Assembly: GCA_947482665.1 (NCBI GenBank)
Contig: CANKJK010000001.1
Location: forward strand, 186,001-250,000
Origin: Acidobacteriota bacterium
Lineage (GTDB): Bacteria > Acidobacteriota > Vicinamibacteria > Vicinamibacterales > UBA2999
DNA length: 64,000 nucleotides
Reading direction: 5' to 3'
Positions 24,581-32,535 of this stretch are shown in pieces; the first letter of the stretch is position 1; every line of letters starts with the position of its first letter. A program made the translations under genes and the position numbers. Under the pieces are notes generated by a model. It saw only the letters and a list, made by a program, of their open reading frames with translations, had not been told where the DNA came from and made no database searches.

Positions 24581-25663
24581 ATGAAAACCCTGCGTAGACT
24601 CGGCGTACTGACCGGCGGTGGTGATGCCCCTGGACTGAATGCGGTGATCCGCGCCGTGGTGAAAGCGGGGTTCAACGCGGGCATTGAGGTCATCGGTCTC
24701 GAGGACAGCTTCGACGGCTTGGTGTATCCCGGCAAGACCCGTGTGCTGACGCCCAGTGACGTGACGGGCATCCTCCGCCTGGGCGGCACGATTCTCGGCA
24801 CCACGAACCGCGGCAATCCATTGACGAGCGTGATCGAGACCGAGGATGGACCGTCCACCTACGGAGATCGTGTCGTCGAGATGTTCCACCGCCTGAAGCT
24901 CGATGCGCTGGTCTCGATCGGTGGGGACGGCACGCTCGCCATTTCCTACGAGTTCCACCAGCGGGGGATCCCCATCGTCGGCGTGCCGAAGACGATTGAT
25001 AACGACATCGTCGGGACCAACTCCTGTTTCGGGTTTGATACGGCGGTCTGCTGCGCCACCGATGCGATCGATCGCCTGCACTCCACGGCTGAAGCGCACA
25101 AGCGCATCATGGTGGTCGAGGTGATGGGGCGTAACGCCGGGTGGATCGCACTGCACGCGGGTGTGGCTGGCGGGGCCGATGTCATTTTGATTCCCGAGTT
25201 GCCCTACGACGTCGAGAAGGTGGTCGCGCACGTGAAGGATCGCGACCGATGGGGCGCGAAGTGCACGATTGTCGTGGTCGCCGAAGGGGCCACGTCCAGG
25301 AACGGGGAGCGGACGGTGATCGAGGCGGCGAAGGGGTCGCGGCTTGAGCGGTTGGGCGGGGTCGCGGCACGGGTCTCATCCGACCTGGAGGCGCTCTCAG
25401 GAAAAGAAGCCCGCTACGTGGTCCTCGGACATCTGCAGCGTGGCGGAGCGCCGACGCCGTTCGACCGGATGCTGGCGACCAGGTTTGGAGCCACGGCCGT
25501 GGAGATGGCGCGCAACGGTGTGTTTGGCGTGATGGTCGCCAACCGTCCGCCAAGCATTGTGCCGGTCCCGTTGTCGGAAGTCGTCGGCCGCACCCGGACC
25601 GTGCCGCATGACTCCGACCTGATCAAGACCGCACGTGCACTCGGCGTCTCATTCGGGGACTGA
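24581..25663 (+). CDS. pfkA: 6-phosphofructokinase, mixed-signature group III type
   Basis: Phosphorylates fructose 6-phosphate to the 1,6-bisphosphate. The 360-residue protein has LTGGGDAPGLNAVIR, the nucleotide loop IGGDGT (Gly117 at the position that favours ATP), and PKTIDNDI (Lys137 at the position usually Gly in ATP enzymes and Lys in PPi enzymes). It also has MGRNAGWIAL and LGHLQRGGAPTPFDR. The Gly/Lys pairing is seen in group III ATP-dependent enzymes, so ATP is the likelier donor. The ATG follows a weak TAACAT box ten bases upstream. Confidence 0.93.
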   Translation: MKTLRRLGVLTGGGDAPGLNAVIRAVVKAGFNAGIEVIGLEDSFDGLVYPGKTRVLTPSDVTGILRLGGTILGTTNRGNPLTSVIETEDGPSTYGDRVVEMFHRLKLDALVSIGGDGTLAISYEFHQRGIPIVGVPKTIDNDIVGTNSCFGFDTAVCCATDAIDRLHSTAEAHKRIMVVEVMGRNAGWIALHAGVAGGADVILIPELPYDVEKVVAHVKDRDRWGAKCTIVVVAEGATSRNGERTVIEAAKGSRLERLGGVAARVSSDLEALSGKEARYVVLGHLQRGGAPTPFDRMLATRFGATAVEMARNGVFGVMVANRPPSIVPVPLSEVVGRTRTVPHDSDLIKTARALGVSFGD

Positions 25664-25690
25664 CCCGTCCCCGGCCTGGCCGTCGGGCCC

Positions 25691-26260
25691 TCAGTGGCCG
25701 AGGAGCTCGGCGTCCTTCCGTTTCTGGACCTCGTCGATCAGCTTCACGTGCTCGTCGGTGATCTTCTGCACCTGCTCGAGCGCACGCCGTTCTTCGTCCT
25801 CAGAGATCTTCGCATCCTTCAGCAGTTTCTTGATGCGGTCGTTCGCGTCGCGCCGGACCTGGCGCACAGCGTTGCGGCCCTCTTCCGCCTGCTTGTGGAC
25901 GTGCCGCGAGAGTTCCTTGCGGCGGTCGTCGGTGAGCGACGGGATGGGAACCCGGATGGACTTGCCGTCGCTCTGAGGATTGAGGCCGAGGTCCGATAGG
26001 CGGACCGCCCGCTCAATCGCGGCCAACAGCGAGGTGTCGAAGGGCTGCACCACGATGAGCGCGGCCTCCGGGACCGAGAGGGAGGCCACCTGGTTGAGCG
26101 GCATCTTGGAGCCCCAGGCTTCCACCTGGACGCCGTCGAGCAGGTTCACAGAGGCACGGCCCGTCCTGACCGCGGCGATCTCACGCCGCACGTGTTCAAT
26201 CAGTGTGTCCATCCGCGTCTTAATCTGCGCGGACATGCCCTTGATGTCGTTGAAATCCAT
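25691..26260 (-). CDS. frr: Ribosome recycling factor
   Basis: Splits post-termination ribosomes together with EF-G. The 189-residue protein shows the RRF core: VRTGRASVNLLDGVQVEAWGSKMPLNQVASL split over residues 30-60, VQPFD, NPQSDGKSIRVPIPSLTDDRRKEL and the long helical hairpin near the end. It is last in the tsf-pyrH-frr order, eight bases after pyrH. ATG 26260 fits the family start. Confidence 0.97.
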   Translation of the reverse strand: MDFNDIKGMSAQIKTRMDTLIEHVRREIAAVRTGRASVNLLDGVQVEAWGSKMPLNQVASLSVPEAALIVVQPFDTSLLAAIERAVRLSDLGLNPQSDGKSIRVPIPSLTDDRRKELSRHVHKQAEEGRNAVRQVRRDANDRIKKLLKDAKISEDEERRALEQVQKITDEHVKLIDEVQKRKDAELLGH

Positions 26261-26268
26261 ATCTGCCT

Positions 26269-27018
26269 CTATGCCTTCACCGCTGGGCTCGGCACCACGG
26301 TGGTGCCGATGGGTTCTCCCATCACCACGCGCCGGATGTTGCCGGGTTCACGCAGGTTGAAGACCACGATGGGAAGTGCATTCTCTTTGCACACGGAGAT
26401 GGCCGCCGCGTCCATCACCTTCAGCTCCAGCGCCAGAACCTGCTGGTAGGTGATGGTGGGGAACTTCGTGGCGTCCGGGTGCAGTACGGGGTCGGCCGAG
26501 TAGATGCCGTCCACCTTGGTGCCCTTCAGGATGGCATCGGCCCGAATCTCCATCGCCCGGAGCGCAGCTGCCGTGTCGGTGGTGAAGTAGGGGTTGCCAG
26601 TGCCGGCGGCGAAGATGGTGACGCGGCCTTTTTCGAGATGGCGCACGGCTCGGCGACGGATGAAGGGTTCGGCCACCTGGCGCATCTCAATCGCGGTCAT
26701 GACGCGGGTGTGCGTCCCTTGCTGCTCGAGAGCATCCTGCAGTGCCAGGCCGTTGATCACGGTGGCGAGCATGCCCATGTAGTCAGCGGTCGCCCGGTCC
26801 ATACCTTTGGCCGATGCCGCCAGGCCGCGGAAGATGTTCCCCCCGCCGATGACGATCGCCACCTGGACGCCGAGGTCGCGGATTTCGCCGATGTCACGCG
26901 CAATTCTGGAGGCGACCGCGGGGTCGACGCCGAACTGCTGCTGACCCATGAGGGCCTCGCCGGACAGCTTGAGAAGGACGCGCTTGTAGAGGGGAGTCGA
27001 TGAGGAATGGGCCGACAC
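26269..27018 (-). CDS. pyrH: UMP kinase
   Basis: Phosphorylates UMP to UDP; an amino-acid-kinase-fold enzyme, usually hexameric. The 249-residue protein shows [45 protein letters not shown], the [17 protein letters not shown] segment and a DGIYSADP motif. The start codon GTG 27018 lies eight bases after a TATAAT box and has no Shine-Dalgarno, unlike the flanking genes. It sits between tsf and frr, the usual order, but may have its own transcript. Confidence 0.96.
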   Translation of the reverse strand: MSAHSSSTPLYKRVLLKLSGEALMGQQQFGVDPAVASRIARDIGEIRDLGVQVAIVIGGGNIFRGLAASAKGMDRATADYMGMLATVINGLALQDALEQQGTHTRVMTAIEMRQVAEPFIRRRAVRHLEKGRVTIFAAGTGNPYFTTDTAAALRAMEIRADAILKGTKVDGIYSADPVLHPDATKFPTITYQQVLALELKVMDAAAISVCKENALPIVVFNLREPGNIRRVVMGEPIGTTVVPSPAVKA

Positions 27019-27026
27019 GAGCCGTA

Positions 27027-27032
27027 ATTATA
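27027..27032 (-). promoter_or_regulatory. -10 box directly before pyrH (candidate leaderless)
   Basis: TATAAT on the minus strand ends eight bases before the pyrH GTG. No convincing -35 is present; the upstream side is occupied by the hairpin at 27037-27071. Confidence 0.45.
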
Positions 27033-27036
27033 CGCG

Positions 27037-27071
27037 TTCTGGAGGACGGCCCGTGGGGCTGTCCTCCAGAA
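27037..27071 (-). terminator. Strong hairpin between tsf and pyrH
   Basis: Two 16-base arms (27037-27052 and 27056-27071) pair perfectly except for one G-U, closing on a 3-base loop. The hairpin begins ten bases after the tsf stop. There is no T-run after it, so termination would need help; it could also protect the upstream mRNA end. Confidence 0.5.
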
Positions 27072-27081
27072 CGGTTAAAGG

Positions 27082-27687
27082 CTATTCGCTGAGCTCGCCG
27101 ACCCGGAACCGCGCGAAGCGGCCGATGGAGATGTTCTCGCCGGTCTTCGCAGACGTCTGGGCCACCAACTGACCGATGGTGAGGGCGCCGTCGCGGACGG
27201 AGGGCTGGTCCAGGAGGACGAACTGGGAGTAGAAGCTGCCGAGCTTGCCCTCGATGATCTTATCGAGGACGTTCGCCGGCTTACCTGAGCTCTCCATCTG
27301 GGCCCGGTAGATGCTCTTTTCTTTCTCGATGGCATCGGCGGGAACGTCCTCACGGCGGACCCACTTTGGGTCGGCGGCGGCAATGTGCATCCCGACCTCG
27401 CGCACCAGGGACTGGAAGTCCTCGGTACGGGCGACAAAGTCGGACTCGCAGTTGACCTCGAGGAGGACGCCAATCTTCCCGCCGAGATGGATGTAGCTGG
27501 AAATCGTGCCTTGCGCCGTCGTCCGGCCGGCACGCTTCGCGGCCTGGGCGAGACCGCGCTTGCGGAGGAGCGTAATGGCTTCCTCCATGTTGCCCTGGGC
27601 CTCGCTCAGGGCGGCCTTGCACTCCATCATGCCTGCGCCCGTCTTGTCGCGCAGCTGCTTGACCATATCAGCGGTAATGCCTGCCAT
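27082..27687 (-). CDS. tsf: Elongation factor Ts, short form
   Basis: Exchanges GDP for GTP on EF-Tu. The 201-residue protein has the UBA-like N-domain with VKQLRDKTGAGMMECKAAL, the TAQGTISSYIH turn, the core GVLLEVNCESDFVART and a shortened second half. This is the compact one-subdomain type seen in several phyla, not the 283-residue enterobacterial form. ATG 27687 is standard. It follows rpsB after a 115-base gap that contains a terminator-like hairpin. Confidence 0.96.
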   Translation of the reverse strand: MAGITADMVKQLRDKTGAGMMECKAALSEAQGNMEEAITLLRKRGLAQAAKRAGRTTAQGTISSYIHLGGKIGVLLEVNCESDFVARTEDFQSLVREVGMHIAAADPKWVRREDVPADAIEKEKSIYRAQMESSGKPANVLDKIIEGKLGSFYSQFVLLDQPSVRDGALTIGQLVAQTSAKTGENISIGRFARFRVGELSE

Positions 27688-27757
27688 TGCTGTCTCCGTC
27701 GAAAGATGACCGCCGGAGGGCGATCGAGGGGGCGGTCGCGCCGCCGTACAAAGAAAT

Positions 27758-27784
27758 CGCCGGCTCCACGAACTCGAGCCGGCG
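27758..27784 (-). terminator. Attenuator-like hairpin between rpsB and tsf
   Basis: CGCCGGCTC (27758-27766) and GAGCCGGCG (27776-27784) form a 9-bp stem with a 9-base loop. On the minus strand it is followed by ATTTCTTTG, a weak T-rich tail. It may cut tsf expression relative to rpsB. Confidence 0.5.
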
Positions 27785-27802
27785 CGTCTGGGTCAGCGAG
27801 GC

Positions 27803-28618
27803 TCAGGCGCCTGCAGGCGTCGGAGCGGGCTCGGCGCGCCGCTGCGGACGCACTACGCGCGTCAGCCTGGCGGCGGCGTCTGCGGTGGCGGCTTCCTCAG
27901 CCTGCACAGCCGCTTCTTCGGCCTGGCGAGACTCACGGAGTGTCCGGCCTGAAATCACGGCATCCGCCACGTGTGAGGCGAATAGCCGAATCGCGCGCAA
28001 CGCGTCGTCGTTGCCAGGGATCACGAAATCCACTTCGTCGGGGTCGCAGTTCGTGTCGACAATACCGATCACCGGAATCTTCAGCTTCCGGGCCTCGTCG
28101 ACCGCGATCTTCTCCTTGCGGGTATCCACAACGAAAATGGCGTCGGGAAGCTTGGCCATGTGCCGGATGCCTTCGAGGTTCTTCAGGAGCTTCCGCTTCT
28201 CCTTCTCGTTCTTGGCGATTTCCTTCTTCGACAGCGTTTCATAGCGGCCATCGGTCGCCATGGCTTCGATGTCGCGCAGGCGCCCCAGGCTCCGCTGAAT
28301 CGTTGTGAAGTTGGTCAGCAGTCCGCCCAGCCAGCGCTGGTTCACGAAGTACATCCCTGAGCGAGCGGCCTCCTCGGCGATGACATCCTGCGCCTGGCGC
28401 TTGGTGCCCACGAAGAGGATGGTCTTGCCCTCCGATGCGATCGACGTAATGAACTCCGACGCGTCGCGGAACCGCTTCACCGTCTTGTTCAGATCGATGA
28501 TGTAGATACCGTTCCGCTCTCCGAAGATGTATTCCTTCATCTTCGGGTTCCACCGCTTCGTCTGGTGGCCGAAGTGCACTCCGGCTTCCAGTAGATCATT
28601 CATCGCAATCGCGGACAA
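27803..28618 (-). CDS. rpsB: 30S ribosomal protein uS2
   Basis: Small-subunit protein needed for late 30S assembly. The 271-residue product has [37 protein letters not shown] spanning residues 7-42, [14 protein letters not shown] and [25 protein letters not shown] spread across the core. The C-tail is alanine/arginine-rich. I keep the TTG start at 28618: MSAIAM aligns with the usual MSVISM S2 start, and GGGAGG lies just upstream of the TTG rather than of the internal ATG 28603. Confidence 0.96.
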   Translation of the reverse strand: MSAIAMNDLLEAGVHFGHQTKRWNPKMKEYIFGERNGIYIIDLNKTVKRFRDASEFITSIASEGKTILFVGTKRQAQDVIAEEAARSGMYFVNQRWLGGLLTNFTTIQRSLGRLRDIEAMATDGRYETLSKKEIAKNEKEKRKLLKNLEGIRHMAKLPDAIFVVDTRKEKIAVDEARKLKIPVIGIVDTNCDPDEVDFVIPGNDDALRAIRLFASHVADAVISGRTLRESRQAEEAAVQAEEAATADAAARLTRVVRPQRRAEPAPTPAGA

Positions 28619-28651
28619 GCTACCTCCCTCTGATCGTCGTAATGCCGTGAA

Positions 28652-29044
28652 CTAACGCTTGCTGAACTGGAACCGCTTGCGGGCGCCAGCCAGGCCGTAC
28701 TTCTTCCGTTCCTTGATGCGCGAGTCGGAGGTCAGGAGACCTTCCTTCTTCAAGGACTTGCGGTACTCGATGTCCATGGAGACCAGCGCACGAGCGATAC
28801 CCAGGCGGATGGCTCCGGCCTGCCCGTTCACGCCGCCGCCGGCGACGGTGGCCAGAATGTCGAACTTCTCGACGGTCTCCGTCAACTGGAGCGGTCGCCG
28901 AACCTGCGTACGAAGCTGGTCGGTGGGGAAGTAGGAACTGAATTCACGGTGATTCACCGTGATGGTGCCCGTGCCCGGGCGCAGGAAGACGCGAGCGGCG
29001 GACGTCTTACGACGTCCAGTGGCGTAATACTCTGTGGCTGGCAA
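28652..29044 (-). CDS. rpsI: 30S ribosomal protein uS9
   Basis: Small-subunit head protein whose C-terminal tail reaches the P-site tRNA. The 130-residue protein contains [33 protein letters not shown] and ends in the basic [10 protein letters not shown] tail typical of S9. It starts two bases after the rplM stop, forming the universal rplM-rpsI pair. Confidence 0.97.
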   Translation of the reverse strand: MPATEYYATGRRKTSAARVFLRPGTGTITVNHREFSSYFPTDQLRTQVRRPLQLTETVEKFDILATVAGGGVNGQAGAIRLGIARALVSMDIEYRKSLKKEGLLTSDSRIKERKKYGLAGARKRFQFSKR

Positions 29045-29046
29045 GG

Positions 29047-29478
29047 CTAGGCGACCTCGATTTTCTTGGGCTGTTGAGCCGTGTGCGGGTGCTCCGAACC
29101 GGCATAGACCTTCAACTTGCGGTACATGGCATCGCCCATCTTGGTCTTGGGCAGCATGCCGCGGACGGCTTCTTCAAGAAGGCGGGTCGGACGCCGCTTC
29201 CGGAGTACTCCGGCGCGTTCCTCACGCAGACCACCCTCGTATCCGCTGTGATAGCGATAGAGCTTCTGATCGTCCTTGCGGCCGGTGAGCTTGATCGCGC
29301 TCGCGTTCACGATGACGACGTGGTCGCCAGTGTCGATGAAGGGGGTATAGGTGGCCTTGTGTTTCCCCTGGAGCAGGCGGGAAGCCACGGTGGCGATACG
29401 GCCCAAAACAAGACCGTTCGCATCGATGACGTGCCACTGGCTGTCTACGGTCTTCGAGCTGGCGACGAACGTACGCAT
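29047..29478 (-). CDS. rplM: 50S ribosomal protein uL13
   Basis: Early-assembly large-subunit protein. The 143-residue product has [36 protein letters not shown] split over residues 38-57, [18 protein letters not shown] and [20 protein letters not shown]-type core. ATG 29478 gives the normal L13 length; a longer frame runs through the leader. It is first gene of rplM-rpsI-rpsB-tsf and is preceded by a consensus-like promoter and a leader of about 70 bases. Confidence 0.96.
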   Translation of the reverse strand: MRTFVASSKTVDSQWHVIDANGLVLGRIATVASRLLQGKHKATYTPFIDTGDHVVIVNASAIKLTGRKDDQKLYRYHSGYEGGLREERAGVLRKRRPTRLLEEAVRGMLPKTKMGDAMYRKLKVYAGSEHPHTAQQPKKIEVA

Positions 29479-29554
29479 GAAGAAAAAGACCTCGCTGGCC
29501 GACCGGAGTGTAGAAACACCCTGACCGGGCAATGACCTACAACTGCAAACCCTG

Positions 29555-29583
29555 ATCCTAGTGACGGTTCCAGCGATTGTCAA
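29555..29583 (-). promoter_or_regulatory. Sigma-70 promoter of the rplM-rpsI-rpsB-tsf operon
   Basis: On the minus strand TTGACA (29578-29583) is separated by exactly 17 bases from TAGGAT (29555-29560). The -35 is a perfect consensus. A start near 29548 leaves a leader of about 70 bases before rplM, long enough for L13 autoregulation. Confidence 0.75.
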
Positions 29584-29704
29584 GCGGCTGGAACCGAGAT
29601 GGATGTCCAGTTGTAGTGCCCGTGATTGTAAGCTTCTGACGGTTTCGTGGGTCAGCGTGGGCGAGCGGGGCCGCCAGCTAGCCGGCTTTGCTCTGAGCGT
29701 GTGC

Positions 29705-29720
29705 TGGCACGCCGGTTGCG
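29705..29720 (+). promoter_or_regulatory. Sigma-54 promoter of the pil operon
   Basis: TGGCACG-N4-TTGC matches the sigma-54 -24/-12 consensus at all specified positions (GG at 29706-29707, GC at 29718-29719, ten bases between). A start near 29731 would leave only about seven bases before the pilM ATG at 29738. Confidence 0.75.
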
Positions 29721-29737
29721 ATACAAGGATTACTATC

Positions 29738-30808
29738 ATGGCGCTTTTCCGCTTCGGCCAACCTCCATCTGTCATTGGCCTTGATATCGGGTCCGGCGCG
29801 ATCAAGGCTGTCGAACTGCAGCCGGCCGGGAAAGGGTTCCGCGTTGCAGCCTACGCGTCGGAACCGGTTCCGCCGGGAAGTATCGGAGAAGGCAGCATTC
29901 GGGATCCGGAGGGCGTGGCGCGTGCCATCCGTGCCGCGCTGGCGCGCGGAGGGTTCCGCGGCCGCGATGTCTGCGTTTCGCTGTCCGGCAACGCCGTCAT
30001 CGTGAAGAAGATTGTGCTGCCGGTGATGACGCCGGGCGAACTGGCGGATTCGATCGTCTGGGAGGCCGAGCAGTACATTCCGTTCGATGTGCAGGATGTG
30101 AATCTGGACTACCAGATTCTGGACCCTGGAACCGGCCCGGACTCTCGCGGCAGCATGGAAGTGCTCCTCGTGGCAGCGAAGAAGGACCGCACCGCGGAGT
30201 ATGCGGCCGTCGTGGAGGCCGCCGGGCGGACGCCTGTGGTGGTGGATGTGGATGCCTTCGCGTTGCAGAATGCCTATGAGGCGAATTACGGACTCGACGG
30301 AAGCGCGGTGGTCGTGCTCATGAATGCCGGGGCCAGCGCAGTCAACGTCAACATCCTGCAGGACGGCCGTTCCGTGTTCACGCGTGATATTTCAGTGGGT
30401 GGGAACGCCTATCGAGATGCCCTCCAGCGTGAACTCGGTGTTGGGCCCGAGGATGCGGACCGGCTCAAGCGCGGGGGACGCGTCGAGGGTGTTCCGGAGG
30501 ATGAGGTCCCTCCGGTTCTGCGCGCCGTGACGGAGCAGATCATGCTCGAAGTCCAGAAGACCTTTGATTTCTTCAAGGCGACCACGGCCGCTGATCGGAT
30601 CGACCGGGTGGTGCTGAGCGGAGGGGCCTCTCAGGTTGACGGGTTCGCCGCGATCGTGCAGTCCCGGTTCGGCATCCCGGCAGAGCCGCTCGACCCCTTC
30701 AGACACATCGTGTGGGACAGCGCCCGTCTTGGCTGCGACGCAAGCGAGGCCGCGCCGGTCGCGGCCGTGGCCGTGGGCCTCGGACTCCGCAGGGCGGGCG
30801 ACCGGTGA
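29738..30808 (+). CDS. pilM: Type IV pilus assembly protein PilM
   Basis: Cytoplasmic actin-like ATPase-fold protein that anchors the PilN tail at the inner membrane. The 356-residue protein shows VIGLDIGSGAIKAVEL, LSGNAVIVKKIVLP, WEAEQYIPFDVQDVNLDYQIL over residues 105-125, and the C-terminal VVLSGGASQVDGF motif. ATG 29738 gives the normal PilM start (MALFRFG); the longer frame lies in the promoter region. It heads pilMNOPQ and its stop overlaps the pilN GTG. Confidence 0.95.
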   Translation: MALFRFGQPPSVIGLDIGSGAIKAVELQPAGKGFRVAAYASEPVPPGSIGEGSIRDPEGVARAIRAALARGGFRGRDVCVSLSGNAVIVKKIVLPVMTPGELADSIVWEAEQYIPFDVQDVNLDYQILDPGTGPDSRGSMEVLLVAAKKDRTAEYAAVVEAAGRTPVVVDVDAFALQNAYEANYGLDGSAVVVLMNAGASAVNVNILQDGRSVFTRDISVGGNAYRDALQRELGVGPEDADRLKRGGRVEGVPEDEVPPVLRAVTEQIMLEVQKTFDFFKATTAADRIDRVVLSGGASQVDGFAAIVQSRFGIPAEPLDPFRHIVWDSARLGCDASEAAPVAAVAVGLGLRRAGDR

Positions 30809-31440
30809 TCCGTATCAATCTCCTGCGCACCGCTCCGGCGCCCGCGCGCGCCCGGCTGGCGGGACCGGCTGCGGCCGTGCCGCTGGCCTGCGCCGCTGTG
30901 CTCCTTGCCGGCGCGGTCGGTATTGGCTGGTGGTATTGGTCGCTGACCCGCGCGGAGCAGTCCGTGGCGGCGGAGTTGGCGACCGCCAGGCAGGAGGCGG
31001 AGCGCTTGAAGGGTGTGATTGCCGAGGTGGCCCAATTCGAGCGGCGCAAAGAGCAGCTCAAGCTGCGGGTGGATCTCATCGAGGAATTGCGGGCCAACCA
31101 GAGTGTCCCGGTCAAGCTGGTGGATGCGGTGAGCCGGAGTCTGCCGGAGATGCTCTGGCTGACGCACATGAAGCAGAGCGGGGCAGACCTGGTCATCGAG
31201 GGGCGCAGCACCACGCTCATTGCGCTGTCCGATCTGGTAGGGAATCTTGGTAATTCGCCCGTGTTTGAACGGCCCGTGGAACTGGTGGACAGCCAGGCGG
31301 AGAGCGCCGTTGCGGGTGCGGCGGGGACGGCGGAGCTCATCCGCTTCACGCTGAAGGCGCGGATCGCGGGATCGACGAAACCCGTGCCAGGGCCGCCTCC
31401 GGCAGCGGCGGCTACACCCGGGAAAGCGGGGGGCAAGTAG
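30805..31440 (+). CDS. pilN: Type IV pilus assembly protein PilN
   Basis: Inner-membrane protein of the pilus alignment complex. The 211-residue product begins with the PilM-binding motif IRINLLR (residues 2-8), then a membrane helix (about 22-45, with a GIGWWYWSL end), a coiled-coil stretch (EQSVAAELATARQEAERLK) and a ferredoxin-like periplasmic domain with a PEMLWLTHM segment. The C-tail is proline/alanine-rich. The GTG start overlaps the pilM stop (GTGA). Confidence 0.93.
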   Translation: MIRINLLRTAPAPARARLAGPAAAVPLACAAVLLAGAVGIGWWYWSLTRAEQSVAAELATARQEAERLKGVIAEVAQFERRKEQLKLRVDLIEELRANQSVPVKLVDAVSRSLPEMLWLTHMKQSGADLVIEGRSTTLIALSDLVGNLGNSPVFERPVELVDSQAESAVAGAAGTAELIRFTLKARIAGSTKPVPGPPPAAAATPGKAGGK

Positions 31441-31441
31441 C

Positions 31442-32065
31442 ATGGCGGACTCCCGCATTTCCCGGTGGCCCTGGTATAGCCAGATTGGTGGATGTCTGGC
31501 GCTGACGGCGCTGGCCACCGCCGGCTTCTTTACGTACTACGCCCAACCGGTCGGGCAGCAACTGGCGGAACAGTATGCGCAACTCGCCGCCGTGCAGGGC
31601 GAGATTCAGCGTGCCCAGGCGACGGCGCGGCGACTGCCGCAGTTCCGCGCGGATGTGGCGCGGCTTCAGCAGCAGTTGGACCAACTGCGTCCCGTTCTTC
31701 CAGAGGAGAAAGACGTCGCGGACCTCCTGCGCCGGCTTCAGGGAATGGCGACGGAATCGCGCCTGGTCATCCGCGCGTTTACGCCCCGACCAGTCGCGCC
31801 GAAGCTCCTGCACGTGGAGTGGCCGATCTCCCTCGAGTTGGAGGGCACGTATCACGATGTTGGGCATTTCCTGGCCCGCATCGGGGGCTTCCCGCGGATT
31901 ATCAATGTGACGGACCTCGAGGTGCGGGCCAAGGAGAAGACCGTACCTGGCGGTTCGACGGTCTCGGTGCTCTGCACTGCGACGACATTTGTCCTCACGC
32001 CCGCGAAGGACCCCGCGCCGGCGGCGGCAGGGAGCAAGGTCGTACCGGGAGGGAAGAAGTCGTGA
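31442..32065 (+). CDS. pilO: Type IV pilus assembly protein PilO
   Basis: Inner-membrane partner of PilN. The 207-residue protein has a short cytoplasmic start, a membrane helix (about 15-35, GCLALTALATAGFFTYYAQP), a coiled coil (LAEQYAQLAAVQGEIQRAQA) and a periplasmic domain with LPEEKDVADLLRRLQ and YHDVGHFLARIGGFPRIINV, which is diagnostic for PilO. ATG 31442 begins one base after the pilN stop; its stop overlaps the pilP GTG. Confidence 0.94.
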   Translation: MADSRISRWPWYSQIGGCLALTALATAGFFTYYAQPVGQQLAEQYAQLAAVQGEIQRAQATARRLPQFRADVARLQQQLDQLRPVLPEEKDVADLLRRLQGMATESRLVIRAFTPRPVAPKLLHVEWPISLELEGTYHDVGHFLARIGGFPRIINVTDLEVRAKEKTVPGGSTVSVLCTATTFVLTPAKDPAPAAAGSKVVPGGKKS

Positions 32066-32535
32066 CACGGCGTGCCGTTCCGATCGCTGCGCTGATCGCG
32101 ATGGTTGTGCTGTGCGCGGGGACGGCGTCTGCCCAGCGGGCACAGGCACCGCGCACGCCGGCGCCGATCATCGCGCCGCTGGACAGTTACGACCCCGGGG
32201 GCCGGCGCGACCCGTTCGTCAGTCTCCTTCGGACAGGCCCCGACCCCAATGGCCGCGGCAATGTGCCGAGACCGGCTGGAGTGGCCGGCCTCGTGGTGAG
32301 CGAGGTGGCGCTGAAAGGGATATTGCAGTCGGAGTCCGGGTACGCCGCGCTCCTGCAAGGGGCCGACACCAGAACGTACGTCGTGCATGTGGGCGATCGC
32401 CTGTTTGACGGCCAGGTTCGCGCCATTGCGCTGGACAGCGTCGTGTTGTTGCAGCGATCGAGCGATCCGCTGGTGACGCCGCAGGAAGTTGAAGTACGGA
32501 AACGTCTAAGGCAGGTGGGAGAAGGCAAGCGATGA
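32062..32535 (+). CDS. pilP: Type IV pilus assembly lipoprotein-like PilP
   Basis: Periplasmic link between PilNO and the PilQ secretin. The 157-residue protein has a signal-like hydrophobic segment (about 6-22, ending TASAQ), a proline-rich linker with SYDPGGRRDPF, and a beta domain (AGLVVSEVALKGIL, AALLQGADTRTYVVHVGDRLFDG). No lipobox cysteine is present, unlike the Neisseria lipoprotein. GTG 32062 overlaps the pilO stop and the end overlaps pilQ by ATGA. Confidence 0.9.
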   Translation: MTRRAVPIAALIAMVVLCAGTASAQRAQAPRTPAPIIAPLDSYDPGGRRDPFVSLLRTGPDPNGRGNVPRPAGVAGLVVSEVALKGILQSESGYAALLQGADTRTYVVHVGDRLFDGQVRAIALDSVVLLQRSSDPLVTPQEVEVRKRLRQVGEGKR

